Source: Atopobiaceae bacterium (GTDB lineage Bacteria; Actinomycetota; Coriobacteriia; Coriobacteriales; Atopobiaceae). From it: a stretch of 64,000 nt of DNA. The stretch spans positions 124,001 through 188,000 of the forward strand of contig JAKVON010000004.1 in NCBI GenBank assembly GCA_022482785.1, given 5' to 3'. The translations under genes were made by a program, and so were the position numbers. Shown in pieces: positions 44,807 to 53,260 of this stretch (the stretch's first letter is position 1; every line of letters begins with the position of its first letter). A model generated the notes under the pieces. That model worked only from the letters and a program-made list of their open reading frames with translations. It did no database searches and was not told where the DNA came from.

Positions 44807-44812
44807 AGTATA
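44807..44812 (-). promoter_or_regulatory. -10 element of SRP RNA
   Basis: TATACT on the minus strand, 12-16 bases before the predicted RNA 5' end. The -35 region is G-rich and not recognisable. The rest of the gap up to 44972 holds nothing else clear apart from the ade ribosome site. Confidence 0.5.
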
Positions 44813-44972
44813 CAGGAGGCCGCGCCCGACCCCCCAGGCCCACACCAAAAGGCCATGCCAGAAACCAGGCGCCGGATGGCCTGCCGCTGGAGACCGGCCA
44901 TCCGAGGGGCCCTCCACACGAGTGGGTATGTACGGGAAAGCGAATCCGAAGGACGACAACGGGAGCCCTGCC

Positions 44973-46788
44973 ATGATCAACACCTTCTGCAAGAAGCCGC
45001 TCTGGGGATGCAACTCGACGCTCGTGCGGGTCGCCCAAGGCCTGGCACCGGCCGACCTGGTCGTTCGCGACGCACGGCTCGTGAGCGTCACCACGCACGA
45101 GGTGCTCGAGCACGCGGACATCGCCGTCGCCGAGGGCAGGATCGCCTACCTTGGCCTGGACGGCCACACGGCCGAGCATTGCACGGGGCCCGACACCCAC
45201 GTGATCGACGCCGCCGGCGCCTACGTGGCGCCAGGGTTCCTCGACGGGCACATGCACGTGGAGAGCGCCATGGTGGGCGTCTCCGAGTACGCCCGCGCCG
45301 CCATCCCCCACGGCACCGTGGGCATCTACATGGACCCGCACGAGATGGCCAACGTCTGCGGCCTCGACGGGGTCCGCACGATGTTGGAGGAGGCGGCGGA
45401 GTCCCCGATCAAGGCCATGCTCACCACCCCCTCGTGCGTGCCGGCCGTCCCCGGCTTCGAGGACACCGGCGCCTCCGTCGACGCCGACGACGTCGAGGCG
45501 ACCATGTCGTGGCCTGAGACGGTGGGCCTCGGAGAGATGATGAACTTCCCCGGCATCCTCGCCGCGGATGCCGACGCGCTCGCCGAGGTCGACGCCACGC
45601 TCCGCGCGGACAAGTGCGTGACCGGCCACTACTCCACCCCGAGACCGACCGCGGCCTCAACGCCTACGTGGCCGCGGGCATCTCGGCCTGCCACGAGAGC
45701 GTCCGCCCCGAAGAAGTCCTCGCCAAGCTGCGCCTGGGCATGTACGCCCAGCTGCGCGAGGGCTCTGCCTGGCACAACCTCGCCGCGCTCGCCCCCGCCA
45801 TCACCACGCACGACGTCGACACGCGCCTCTGCTGCCTCGTCTCCGACGACAACCATCCCAACACCATCGTGAGCGAGGGGCACCTCGACCGCATCCTGCG
45901 CATGGCCGTGCGTCTGGAATCGACCCCGTCACCGCCATCCAGATGGTCACCATCAACACCGCCTCGTGCTTCCGCCAGGCGCGCGACCTCGGCTCCGTCA
46001 CGCCGGGAAAGTGTGCCGACCTGGTCTTCCTCGACGACCTGCACGACTTCGGCGTCACGCGGGTCATCATCGACGGCGAGGTCGTGGCCGAGGACGGCAG
46101 GCCCCTCTTCCCCGAGGCGCGCTTCGCCTGGCCCGACGCCATCCTGCATACCATGCACGTCGGGGAGAGGATCGAGGCCGAGACCTTCCGCATCCCCGCG
46201 CCCGTTGGCGACGGCGTCGTTCCCGTGCGGGCGATGGGATGCGCGGGCGGCTCGACCGTGACCAGGGAGCTGCACGCGCATGCACCGGCTCGCGGCGGGG
46301 AGCTCCTCGCAGATGCCGAGAACGACCTGCTCAAGGTGTTCGTGTTCGAGCGGCATCACGCCACCGGCGCCCATGCGGCCGGATTCGCGAAGGGGTTCGG
46401 CATCCACGGGGCCCTCGCGCAGACGGTCGCGCACGACGCCCACAACCTCATCGTGATGGGCGACAACGACGACGACATGGCCATTGCGGCAAACGCGCTG
46501 GTCTCCTGTGGCGGCGGCGAGGTCGCCGTGCGTGACGGACGCGTGCTCGCCCTGGTCGAGCTGCCCATCGCCGGGCTCATGAGCCCCAAGCCCGTCGAGG
46601 AGGTGGCGCGAGACGTCGCGGACATGGAGCGGGCCTGGGCGGAGATGGGCTGCACGATGCCGTCGCCCTTCATGACGATGGCGTCGATGTCGCTCGCCTG
46701 CATCCCGGAGCTGCGCCTCACCGACAAGGGCTACGTGGACTGCACGGCGTTCCGCTTCGTGCCGCTCGTCATGGGCTCGGAGGCCTAG
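44973..46788 (+). CDS. ade: Adenine deaminase (two frameshifts)
   Basis: An amidohydrolase converting adenine to hypoxanthine for purine salvage. It has PGFLDGHMHVESAMV with the metal-binding His residues, GTVGIYMDPHEMANVCGLDGV, and TTPSCVPAVPGFEDTGAS. After the breaks come AAGISACHESVRPEE, CCLVSDDNHPN and NTASCFRQARDLGSVTPGKCADLVFL, with the C-terminal MGDNDDDMAIAANAL and GGGEVAVRDG. Frame changes lie near 45640 (TACTCCACCCC) and 45920 (CGTCTGGAATC). Both joins restore family sequence, so about 604 residues is the true product, a normal length. GGGAG seven bases ahead fixes the ATG at 44973. It is divergent from the SRP RNA. Confidence 0.9.
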
Positions 46789-46830
46789 GCGAAGGCGCGG
46801 CCGAGGCCGCCTCGGGACAACACGGACGGC

Positions 46831-46864
46831 GGCGGGCCCGGACGAGGAGTCGTCCGGGCCCGCC
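46831..46864. terminator. Hairpin between convergent genes
   Basis: GGCGGGCCCGGACGA-GGAG-TCGTCCGGGCCCGCC is a perfect 15-base-pair stem with a four-base loop, between ade and the convergent membrane-protein gene. There is no U run on either side, but position and strength suggest a bidirectional terminator. Confidence 0.75.
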
Positions 46865-46892
46865 TCGTTGCCTCATGGCCGGAGGGCCGACG

Positions 46893-47900
46893 CTATGCGG
46901 CCTTCTTGGTTGTAGCCGCGGTCGTCGTCGCGGCGGTCGTCGTCGCGGCGGAGGCATAGCTGCTCGCGGCCGCCACGGAGGCGTCGTTGGAGACGTTGGT
47001 CACGCTGCTGTCCGACTTCGCGGCGAGGTCCGCCGCGACCTTGTCGGCGGTGGGCAGGACGTCGGAGCCGCCGGCCCTGGCGCAGAACTCGCACTCGCGG
47101 CTGCGCTTCGCGGCGAAGGCGTCGGCGAGGGAGCCGGAGTAGATCGTGGCGGAGTTCTTGATCGCCTGGCAGTTGGGGTTGAGGTGATAGACGCGCCCGA
47201 AGGTCGTCCAGTATGCGGTGATGTCGTTCGAGGTGACGGTCGCGGGGGCGGTCGTCGTCGACTGGCCCGTGGAGCCGAGCTGCGCCGCGCTCTGGACGGC
47301 CGCGTCGTAGTCCTCCTGGGTGGCAGGATGGAAGTCGACTCCCGAGATGCCGGCGGCCGCGAGCGCCACGCAGGCGATGATGGAGCAGATCTGGCGCGTC
47401 TTCTTGTCGAGCTTCTTGTCGTTGAGCAGCACGAAGATGATCGGCGCGAAGGCGATTATCGCGACGATGACGCCGGCCTCGGTCTGGAGCCAGTACTCGG
47501 CCTTGTTGGCCTCGCTCGGCGGGTTGATGTGGTTGGCGCGCTTCCACATCTGGCTGCCGATGACGACGAGCACGAAGTCGAGCACGAGCCAGATGATGAG
47601 CCAGGTCTGCTGGGAGAACCTGGGGAAGTAGATGTTGCCGTTGATGAAGTTGATGCCGACGATCTCGCAGACGATGCCCAGGATCCAGAGGATGACGGCC
47701 ACGATGCGGAACGGCTTCGCGGCGGCCTTGCGGTTGGCATGCTCGGCATCGAGGTCGACGGCGGGGGCAGAGCCCTCGGGCGGCCTTGTCGGGCTCTGCG
47801 CGGCTGGCGCCTGGGCAGGGGCGGGCTGCCCCGAGGCCTGCTTCCCGGAGCGGACGTCGACGAACTTCCTCTCGACGGGCGGCTTACCTGCACTTGCCAT
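46893..47900 (-). CDS. Four-span membrane protein with a small YH-C-CxxC domain
   Basis: A 335-residue protein I cannot name. Residues 1-60 are a Pro/Ala/Gln-rich cytoplasmic head, and four spans follow (IVAVILWILGIVCEIVGI; TWLIIWLVLDFVLVVIGS; VIVAIIAFAPIIFVLL; ICSIIACVALAAAGI). After a Thr-rich linker comes a compact module VYHLNPNCQAIKN...RECEFC with His, Cys and a CxxC pair, like small zinc-binding folds seen at the ends of other Gram-positive membrane proteins. The tail is a run of Ala/Thr. I choose the ATG at 47900, nine bases after AGGGGG; the upstream ATG at 47909 sits directly on that site. The function is unknown. Confidence 0.75.
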   Translation of the reverse strand: MASAGKPPVERKFVDVRSGKQASGQPAPAQAPAAQSPTRPPEGSAPAVDLDAEHANRKAAAKPFRIVAVILWILGIVCEIVGINFINGNIYFPRFSQQTWLIIWLVLDFVLVVIGSQMWKRANHINPPSEANKAEYWLQTEAGVIVAIIAFAPIIFVLLNDKKLDKKTRQICSIIACVALAAAGISGVDFHPATQEDYDAAVQSAAQLGSTGQSTTTAPATVTSNDITAYWTTFGRVYHLNPNCQAIKNSATIYSGSLADAFAAKRSRECEFCARAGGSDVLPTADKVAADLAAKSDSSVTNVSNDASVAAASSYASAATTTAATTTAATTKKAA

Positions 47901-48047
47901 GTCGGTCATCCCCCTTGGATAGGGGAAGGGACCGCTGCCCGACTGGCAGCCCCCCTTCCGGGTCAGGACGAAAGCTGCAGGTATAGTATATCAGCGGCGG
48001 CGCGGGAGTCGCGACGCACGCATCTGAATCGACACAAGGAGTGATTC

Positions 48048-48656
48048 ATGGCTACCACCGATGTCGCACAGCAGCTGGTCGAGGCTGCGAAGAACGATCC
48101 GAACCTCCTCAGCCAGCTCACGGAGAACCCCTCGGGAGCCGTCAAGTCGGTCACGGGGCTCGACCTCTCGAGCCAGGAGATCGCGGAGGCCCTGACGTGC
48201 GCCTCGAAGATCGCGAAGGGCGAGAACGTCGACATGGGCACCGTCGCCAGCCTCGCCGCCGACCTGTTCTCCAAGCATGGGGGCGACCTCACCAAGATCG
48301 TGGGGGCGCTCTTCGGGGGCGACCAGGCCGCCGCATCCACGACGACGACCCAGACGGCCACCCAGTCCGGCGCCGGCTCGGAAGGCGGCATCGACCTCGG
48401 CGAGGTGGCCGGGCTCGCGGAGACCCTCCTCGGCGGGGAGTCGGGCTCGACCACGTCTGGCAAGAAGACCTCCTCGTCCGGCGGCATCGACCTCGGCGAG
48501 GTCGCAGGCCTTGCCGAGACCCTCCTCGGGGGCTCCGGCAAGACCACGGGCTCGGGCAAGAAGACCTCGAAGAAGACCTCCTCGAGCCAGTCGGGGGGCG
48601 GCCTCGACCTCGGCGGGGTGGCCAACATCGCCGAGGAGCTCTTCGGCGGCAAGTAG
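48048..48656 (+). CDS. Three-repeat small protein of unknown function
   Basis: A 202-residue soluble protein. Residues 1-90 are helical (LVEAAKNDPNLLSQLTENP, AVKSVTGLDLSSQEIAEAL, TVASLAADLFSKHGGDLTKI). Three copies of a motif GIDLGEVAGLAETLLGG (the last GLDLGGVANIAEELFGG) follow, separated by Ser/Thr/Lys/Gly linkers. The motif also resembles the end of the N-terminal domain. The leading LTENP-GAVKSVTG-DLSS pattern recalls the Nif11/NHLP leader style, but no precursor-processing genes are near. AAGGAG six bases before the ATG fixes the start, and a strong terminator follows, so it is a single-gene unit. TATAGT at 47982-47987 is a possible -10. Confidence 0.82.
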   Translation: MATTDVAQQLVEAAKNDPNLLSQLTENPSGAVKSVTGLDLSSQEIAEALTCASKIAKGENVDMGTVASLAADLFSKHGGDLTKIVGALFGGDQAAASTTTTQTATQSGAGSEGGIDLGEVAGLAETLLGGESGSTTSGKKTSSSGGIDLGEVAGLAETLLGGSGKTTGSGKKTSKKTSSSQSGGGLDLGGVANIAEELFGGK

Positions 48657-48676
48657 CGCCATGCGTCATCGCTCGG

Positions 48677-48716
48677 GCGGGGCCGCGGGCGAGGACGCCC
48701 GCGGCCCCGCTTTCGT
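48677..48716 (+). terminator. Terminator of the three-repeat protein gene
   Basis: GCGGGGCCGCGGGCG-AGGA-CGCCCGCGGCCCCGC, a perfect 15-base-pair stem, followed by TTTCGTCT. It lies 20 bases after the stop at 48656. Confidence 0.88.
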
Positions 48717-48782
48717 CTCGTCGCATGGCGCCGCCGAGTCCCCAGGCCGTCGCGGGACCCGGGCGCTCGCGGCGCGGTTCCC

Positions 48783-50456
48783 CTAGGCCAGGTAGCCGAT
48801 GATGGACGTCTTGCCGTACCACTGGCAGAGACGGTAGTTGATGTAGTTCGACATGTTGTCTCTGATGTCGCCCATGAACAGCACCTTCGGGGCGTTCGTG
48901 TAGAACGGCACCTGAAGCGTGCTCTCCGTCGAGGACTCGATCGTCTGGAGACGGTCCCTCACCTGCTGGTCGTAGTCCGCAGCCTGCCCGGAGACCAGGC
49001 TCCTCGTGGCCGACACCGAGGTCAGGTCCTCGCCCGTCTTCGTGTCGGAGGCGATGGAGCCATACGTGAGGGCGAACACGAGCAGGAGCATGCCGCAGAT
49101 GGCGCTGACCGTCCGTGCGCCCAGCAGCGGGCTGCGGGAGGTCGCGGGAGGCTCTGCGGCAGGACCCTGGCACCGCCCCGCGGCCGGGCCCTCGTCCCCG
49201 GCGGCCGGGGCCACGGCCTCGGGAGAAGACGAGAGAAGCCCCGATGCGGGCCTTGCCTGCGCCGCCACGGCGGACGTCGGCACGTCCCGCTCGCGACGCG
49301 CGCGGACCTTCCATGCGGCCCAGCCCGCCCAGTAGACGACGTCGAGCACGAGCAGCACCACGTAGAGCTCGAGCCGGACGTCCTGCACGCGGCCGGGGCC
49401 CACGGTCCCCATCGAGTAGAACGTGGGGGTGAAGCTCGTCGCGAACAGCGCGACCAGGCCCACGCTCACGAGGCCGGGAAGCCGCCAGGCGCGTCGCGGG
49501 GCATCCTTGCCGAACGCGGCGCGGACGGCCAGCACCGCGATGACCCCCATCGCCAGGACCACGAGGCCCGTCGTCCAGCTCGAGAGGTACTGGAACGCGG
49601 AGAGGGACGAGCGCCAGATGGTGTCCGCCGCGCCGAGGGCGTCCTGGGGATACTGCGTCTGCTGCCGGACGGAGTTGCCGGGCGCGGTCATCGAGATGAC
49701 GGCGCCGCAGAAGAGGGCCGCCGTGGGAAGCAGGGCCCACGAGAAGGACGTCACGTTGCGCCGCCACAGGACCACGCAGAGGACGACGAGGAGCTCGCCC
49801 GTCACGAGCACGGTCACGAAGTTCCCGCCAGCCAAGACGAACGCCACCACCGTCGAGGCTATGACCAGCTTGAGGACGGGCTTCGAGCGGTTCGGGTCGA
49901 CGCTTCGCAGCACCATGCCGAGCAGCACGAGCATGAGCGAGTGGAAGAACGTGTAGTAGACGGCCGAGTTGTACCAGAAGATCCCCTCGACGGGGCTGGG
50001 AAGCAGCTGCGTCTGGAGGACGAGGACGAGCGAGGCGACCGCTATCCAGCTGGGACGGTCGAGGTGCAGCCATTCGCGAAGCAGGACGTGGCTCGACCAG
50101 AACGTCGCCGCGACGAGAGCGGCGAGGATGATGGGAGCCGCCACGACATAGGCGCCCTCCCCCACGATGCCTGGCTCGAGGGCCATGAGGAAGATCGCGG
50201 AGTACGTTCCCTGCCAGTCGACATATGCGGTGCCCACCTGCTGGAACGCCGCCCCCAGCGCAGAGAGGAAATCCCCGCCGCTCGCCTGGAGGGCCAGGTG
50301 GGCCCATACGCCGTAGTGCCAGTCGTCCGCGTAGGAGTGGTTGTAGGCCGAGATGGCGAGAAGGGGGGCGAGCGCTGCCGTCAGGGCGGCCAGGGCACCG
50401 GCCGCGACCAGCCAGAGGGTCCAGAGTCCCCTATCTCCGCGAGCAGCCCGAGCCAT
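48783..50456 (-). CDS. Polytopic membrane protein, probably DUF6056
   Basis: A 557-residue membrane protein with about ten to twelve spans. The first outside loop reads AYNHSYADDWHYG and a later one WYNSAVYYTFFHSL, resembling GT-C-like transferases with an acidic DD pair in loop 1. I connect it with DUF6056 from memory. A cytoplasmic Pro/Ala-rich insertion (about 395-445) precedes the last span, and a C-terminal outside domain ends RLCQWYGKTSIIGYLA. GGGAGG stands near the ATG at 50456. No neighbouring polysaccharide genes are seen here, so the substrate is open; cell-envelope glycan decoration is the best inference. Confidence 0.75.
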   Translation of the reverse strand: MARAARGDRGLWTLWLVAAGALAALTAALAPLLAISAYNHSYADDWHYGVWAHLALQASGGDFLSALGAAFQQVGTAYVDWQGTYSAIFLMALEPGIVGEGAYVVAAPIILAALVAATFWSSHVLLREWLHLDRPSWIAVASLVLVLQTQLLPSPVEGIFWYNSAVYYTFFHSLMLVLLGMVLRSVDPNRSKPVLKLVIASTVVAFVLAGGNFVTVLVTGELLVVLCVVLWRRNVTSFSWALLPTAALFCGAVISMTAPGNSVRQQTQYPQDALGAADTIWRSSLSAFQYLSSWTTGLVVLAMGVIAVLAVRAAFGKDAPRRAWRLPGLVSVGLVALFATSFTPTFYSMGTVGPGRVQDVRLELYVVLLVLDVVYWAGWAAWKVRARRERDVPTSAVAAQARPASGLLSSSPEAVAPAAGDEGPAAGRCQGPAAEPPATSRSPLLGARTVSAICGMLLLVFALTYGSIASDTKTGEDLTSVSATRSLVSGQAADYDQQVRDRLQTIESSTESTLQVPFYTNAPKVLFMGDIRDNMSNYINYRLCQWYGKTSIIGYLA

Positions 50457-50559
50457 TCCTGCCTCCCATCCGTCCGTCTAGGATACGTCAAAGCCCCGCA
50501 CGACCCTTTCAAAGGTTGTGGATGTTGGTCGCACGCGGTCGACCGCCGAGCCTTTCGCT

Positions 50560-50587
50560 TTGGATTCAGGTCCTTTTGGTCGATAAT
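50560..50587 (+). promoter_or_regulatory. Promoter of the penicillin-binding protein gene
   Basis: TTGGAT (50560-50565) and GATAAT (50582-50587) are 16 bases apart, 23 bases upstream of the ATG. A short palindrome CCTTT-C-AAAGG lies about 50 bases further upstream. Confidence 0.65.
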
Positions 50588-50610
50588 GGGGCACTGACTT
50601 AGGAGGAAGC

Positions 50611-52620
50611 ATGGGAATCCGCAACCGCAGGGCACGGAAGCACGCGCATACCCACATCGTCGGCTTCGGCCTCGCCGGAGTCATCGGGTTCGTCGCCCTT
50701 CTCGTCATCGCCCTCGTGTTCTCGGTCACGTCGCTCGTGAACTCGTGGCTCACCGACCTCCCCGACTACACGTCCGCCGACGCGTACCTCGTCGCGGAGC
50801 CCACCGAGGTCTACGACTCGAGCAACAACCTCATCGCCGAGTACTACCTCCAGAACCGCAAGTCCATTACCATCGACCAGGTCTCCACCTACGTGCTCAA
50901 GGGTACCGTCGACACCGAGGACGTGCGCTTCTACCAGCACAACGGCGTCGACCCCCAGGGCATCATCCGCGCCATGGTCGCGCAGCTCGGCGGCAACTCC
51001 GAGGGCGCGTCGACCATCACCCAGCAGCTCGTGCGCAACACCATCCTCTCCGACGAGCAGTTCGACAAGACGCTCAAGCGCAAGGTGCGCGAGGCCTACA
51101 TCGCGATCCAGATGGAGAAGACCTACTCCAAGGACCAGATCCTGATGATGTACCTCAACACCATCTACTACGGGCATTCGGCCTATGGCATCGAGGCGGC
51201 CTCCGTCACCTACTTCAACAAGGACGCGAAGGACCTCACGCTCTCGGAGGCGGCCACGCTCATCGGCCTGCCCAACTCCCCGTCGCTCTATGACCCCACG
51301 GTCAACCCGGACGCCTGCAAGCAGAGGCGCAACGTCGTCCTCGACCGCATGCTCTCGGCAGGGGACATCACCCAGGAGGAGCACGACGCGGCGCAGGCGG
51401 AGGACATCGAGCTCGACACCGGCAGCTCGGTGATGAGCTCCAAGGGGACGTACCCCTACTTCACCGACTACGTGAAGCAGCTCCTCCTCGAGGACTTCGA
51501 CCAGAAGACCGTCTTCCAGGGCGGCCTCAAGGTCTACACCACGCTCGACCCCACCGACCAGCAGGCGGCCGAGGACGCCTGCAACAAGCAGCTCGAGTCG
51601 ATCGGCGACGACTCCCTCGAGGCGGCCCTCGTGGCGGTCGACCCCTCCACCGGCTACATCAAGGCCATGGTCGGCGGGCGCGACTATGACGCCGACCAGT
51701 ACAACCTCGCCTCCCAGGCACGACGGCAGCCGGGCTCCGGCTTCAAGGCGTTCACCCTCGCGGCGGCGATCTCTGCTGGGATGAGCCCGCAGACCTACAT
51801 CAACTGCAACTCGCCCATCCAGGTCACCTCGTCCTGGAAGGTTCAGAACCACTACAACACGAGCTATGGGACCATCACGCTCGCCCGCGCGACCGAGCTC
51901 TCCTCGAACACCGGCTACGCCCAGGTGGCGAACGCCATCGGCGCCGACTCCATCGTCTCGACCGCGAAGGCCATGGGCATCAAGGTCGACCTGCCGAACT
52001 ACGCCTCGATCACCCTGGGGACCATCGGGGTGCCGCCCCTCCAGATGGCCGAGGGCTACGCGACGCTCGCGGCTGGGGGAGTCCACCGCGACGCGATCGC
52101 CATCGACAAGATCCTCGACCGCAACGGCAACTCGGTCTACCAGCACACCGATGCCCCCACGCAGGCCATCTCGGCCGAGGCCGCCTACGCGGAGACCCAG
52201 GTGCTCGAAGGGGTCGTCAAGAACGGCACCGCCACCGTGGTCAACAGCAACGCGAAGATCAACCAGCCCATCGCCGGCAAGACGGGAACGACGGAGTACG
52301 CGGGCGACCTCTGGTTCAACGGCTATACGCCCCAGATCGCCGTCTCGGTCTGGGTGGGGCACCGCGAGTCGGGGGAGAAGACCGTCTACGTGCACGGCTC
52401 GACGGGCTCGCCGGCCACGACCTCCTGCCCGATCTTCGCGAGCTACGTGAACGCCACGCTGTCGAACGTCTCGCGCCAGGAGTTCCAGACGGCCGCCTCG
52501 CCCGACTACAAGTCGAGCAGCTCCTGGACCTTCTCCAAGAGCAGCGGCAGCTCGTCGTCGAGCGGCAAGAGCTACAGCAGCTCGGACTCCAGCAACTACG
52601 ACGCGGGAGCGAGCGAGTAA
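50611..52620 (+). CDS. Class A penicillin-binding protein
   Basis: A 669-residue bifunctional peptidoglycan synthase. A basic cytoplasmic start (MGIRNRRARKHAHTH) leads into one membrane anchor (about residues 18-42). The GT51 glycosyltransferase domain shows EDVRFYQHNGVDPQGIIRA with the catalytic Glu, GASTITQQLVRN and KRKVREAYIAIQMEK. The transpeptidase domain has the SxxK Ser in PGSGFKAFTLAAAI, the SxN motif SSNTGYAQ and KTGTTEYAGDLWF. The last 50 residues are a Ser-rich tail (SSSWTFSKSSGSSSSSGKSY), common in this group. AGGAGG six bases ahead fixes the ATG. All catalytic residues are present. Confidence 0.95.
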   Translation: MGIRNRRARKHAHTHIVGFGLAGVIGFVALLVIALVFSVTSLVNSWLTDLPDYTSADAYLVAEPTEVYDSSNNLIAEYYLQNRKSITIDQVSTYVLKGTVDTEDVRFYQHNGVDPQGIIRAMVAQLGGNSEGASTITQQLVRNTILSDEQFDKTLKRKVREAYIAIQMEKTYSKDQILMMYLNTIYYGHSAYGIEAASVTYFNKDAKDLTLSEAATLIGLPNSPSLYDPTVNPDACKQRRNVVLDRMLSAGDITQEEHDAAQAEDIELDTGSSVMSSKGTYPYFTDYVKQLLLEDFDQKTVFQGGLKVYTTLDPTDQQAAEDACNKQLESIGDDSLEAALVAVDPSTGYIKAMVGGRDYDADQYNLASQARRQPGSGFKAFTLAAAISAGMSPQTYINCNSPIQVTSSWKVQNHYNTSYGTITLARATELSSNTGYAQVANAIGADSIVSTAKAMGIKVDLPNYASITLGTIGVPPLQMAEGYATLAAGGVHRDAIAIDKILDRNGNSVYQHTDAPTQAISAEAAYAETQVLEGVVKNGTATVVNSNAKINQPIAGKTGTTEYAGDLWFNGYTPQIAVSVWVGHRESGEKTVYVHGSTGSPATTSCPIFASYVNATLSNVSRQEFQTAASPDYKSSSSWTFSKSSGSSSSSGKSYSSSDSSNYDAGASE

Positions 52621-52678
52621 TGGGATCGGGCGGAAGAGGGCCAAGAGGTCCGAGGCCAACGAGCCATGCCCCGACGGG

Positions 52679-53182
52679 GTGCTCTTCTCCTCCGGCTACG
52701 ATCTCACCGACTCGCTCATCGGGCATGTCGCCGTCCTCGTCACCGGCGAGCGCAAGCGCACGATGACGCAGTTCGCGAGCGTGGGCGTCATCGTGCTCAT
52801 ACTCGCCGGGCTCTGGTTCAAGATTTTCCCCACCGAGGTGGCGGTCGTCCTCGTGCTGGTTTCCGCGGGGCTTCTCGCCCTGGCCGACAAGTGGGTGAGC
52901 ATCACGCGCCGCGCCCTGGGAAGGCTCGGGTGGGCGACCGCCGGCAGGCCCACCGAGGAGCTCGGCTGCAGGGCCGAGGCCTACGAGGACAAGGTCGTGA
53001 TGGCGCTTCCCGACGGCGCCACCACCTATCCCCTCTCCGACCTCACGGCGGTCAACGCCGACGACACCTGCTGCGCCCTCGCCTTCAAGGGCGGCGGGAC
53101 GGCCGTCTTCGTCCGCCAGAGCATGAGCATGAGCCGCTACAAGGAGCTCGTCACGCTCATGCGCTCGAAGCTCTCCCGGTAG
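52679..53182 (+). CDS. Small membrane protein with two spans, start uncertain
   Basis: About 167 residues: VLFSSGYDLTDSLIGHVAVL, a hydrophobic hairpin (ASVGVIVLILAGLWFKIF and TEVAVVLVLVSAGLLALA), and a C-terminal soluble domain (YEDKVVMALPDGATTYPLSD, GGGTAVFVRQSMSMSRYKEL) that looks like a bacterial PH fold. The GTG at 52679 is the only start in the conserved frame. Upstream the frame stays open into the end of the PBP gene with no start or ribosome site, while GAGG precedes an ATG at 52665 in a different frame. A lost base near 52660-52680 would explain this. It may be cotranscribed with the PBP 58 bases upstream. Confidence 0.65.
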   Translation: MLFSSGYDLTDSLIGHVAVLVTGERKRTMTQFASVGVIVLILAGLWFKIFPTEVAVVLVLVSAGLLALADKWVSITRRALGRLGWATAGRPTEELGCRAEAYEDKVVMALPDGATTYPLSDLTAVNADDTCCALAFKGGGTAVFVRQSMSMSRYKELVTLMRSKLSR

Positions 53183-53184
53183 TC

Positions 53185-53221
53185 CCCCGGGACGCGATAT
53201 CCCCGCCCGTCCCGGGGATAT
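53185..53221. promoter_or_regulatory. Two overlapping inverted repeats before the Memo-AMMECR1 gene
   Basis: CCCCGGGACG (53185-53194) pairs with CGTCCCGGGG (53208-53217), and ATATCCCCG (53197-53205) pairs with CGGGGATAT (53213-53221). The two stems share bases and cannot form together. TATACT at 53219-53224 overlaps the second and could be a -10. The first may end the upstream transcript and the second may be an operator. Confidence 0.55.
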
Positions 53222-53260
53222 ACTCCGAGGAGAGCCGGCGCTTCCCGAGGAGGTCCTGAG

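Noticed and set aside
44796-44972. N-terminal extension of adenine deaminase
   Set aside because: The extra part reads into the SRP RNA promoter region; GGGAG before the ATG at 44973 gives the conserved start.
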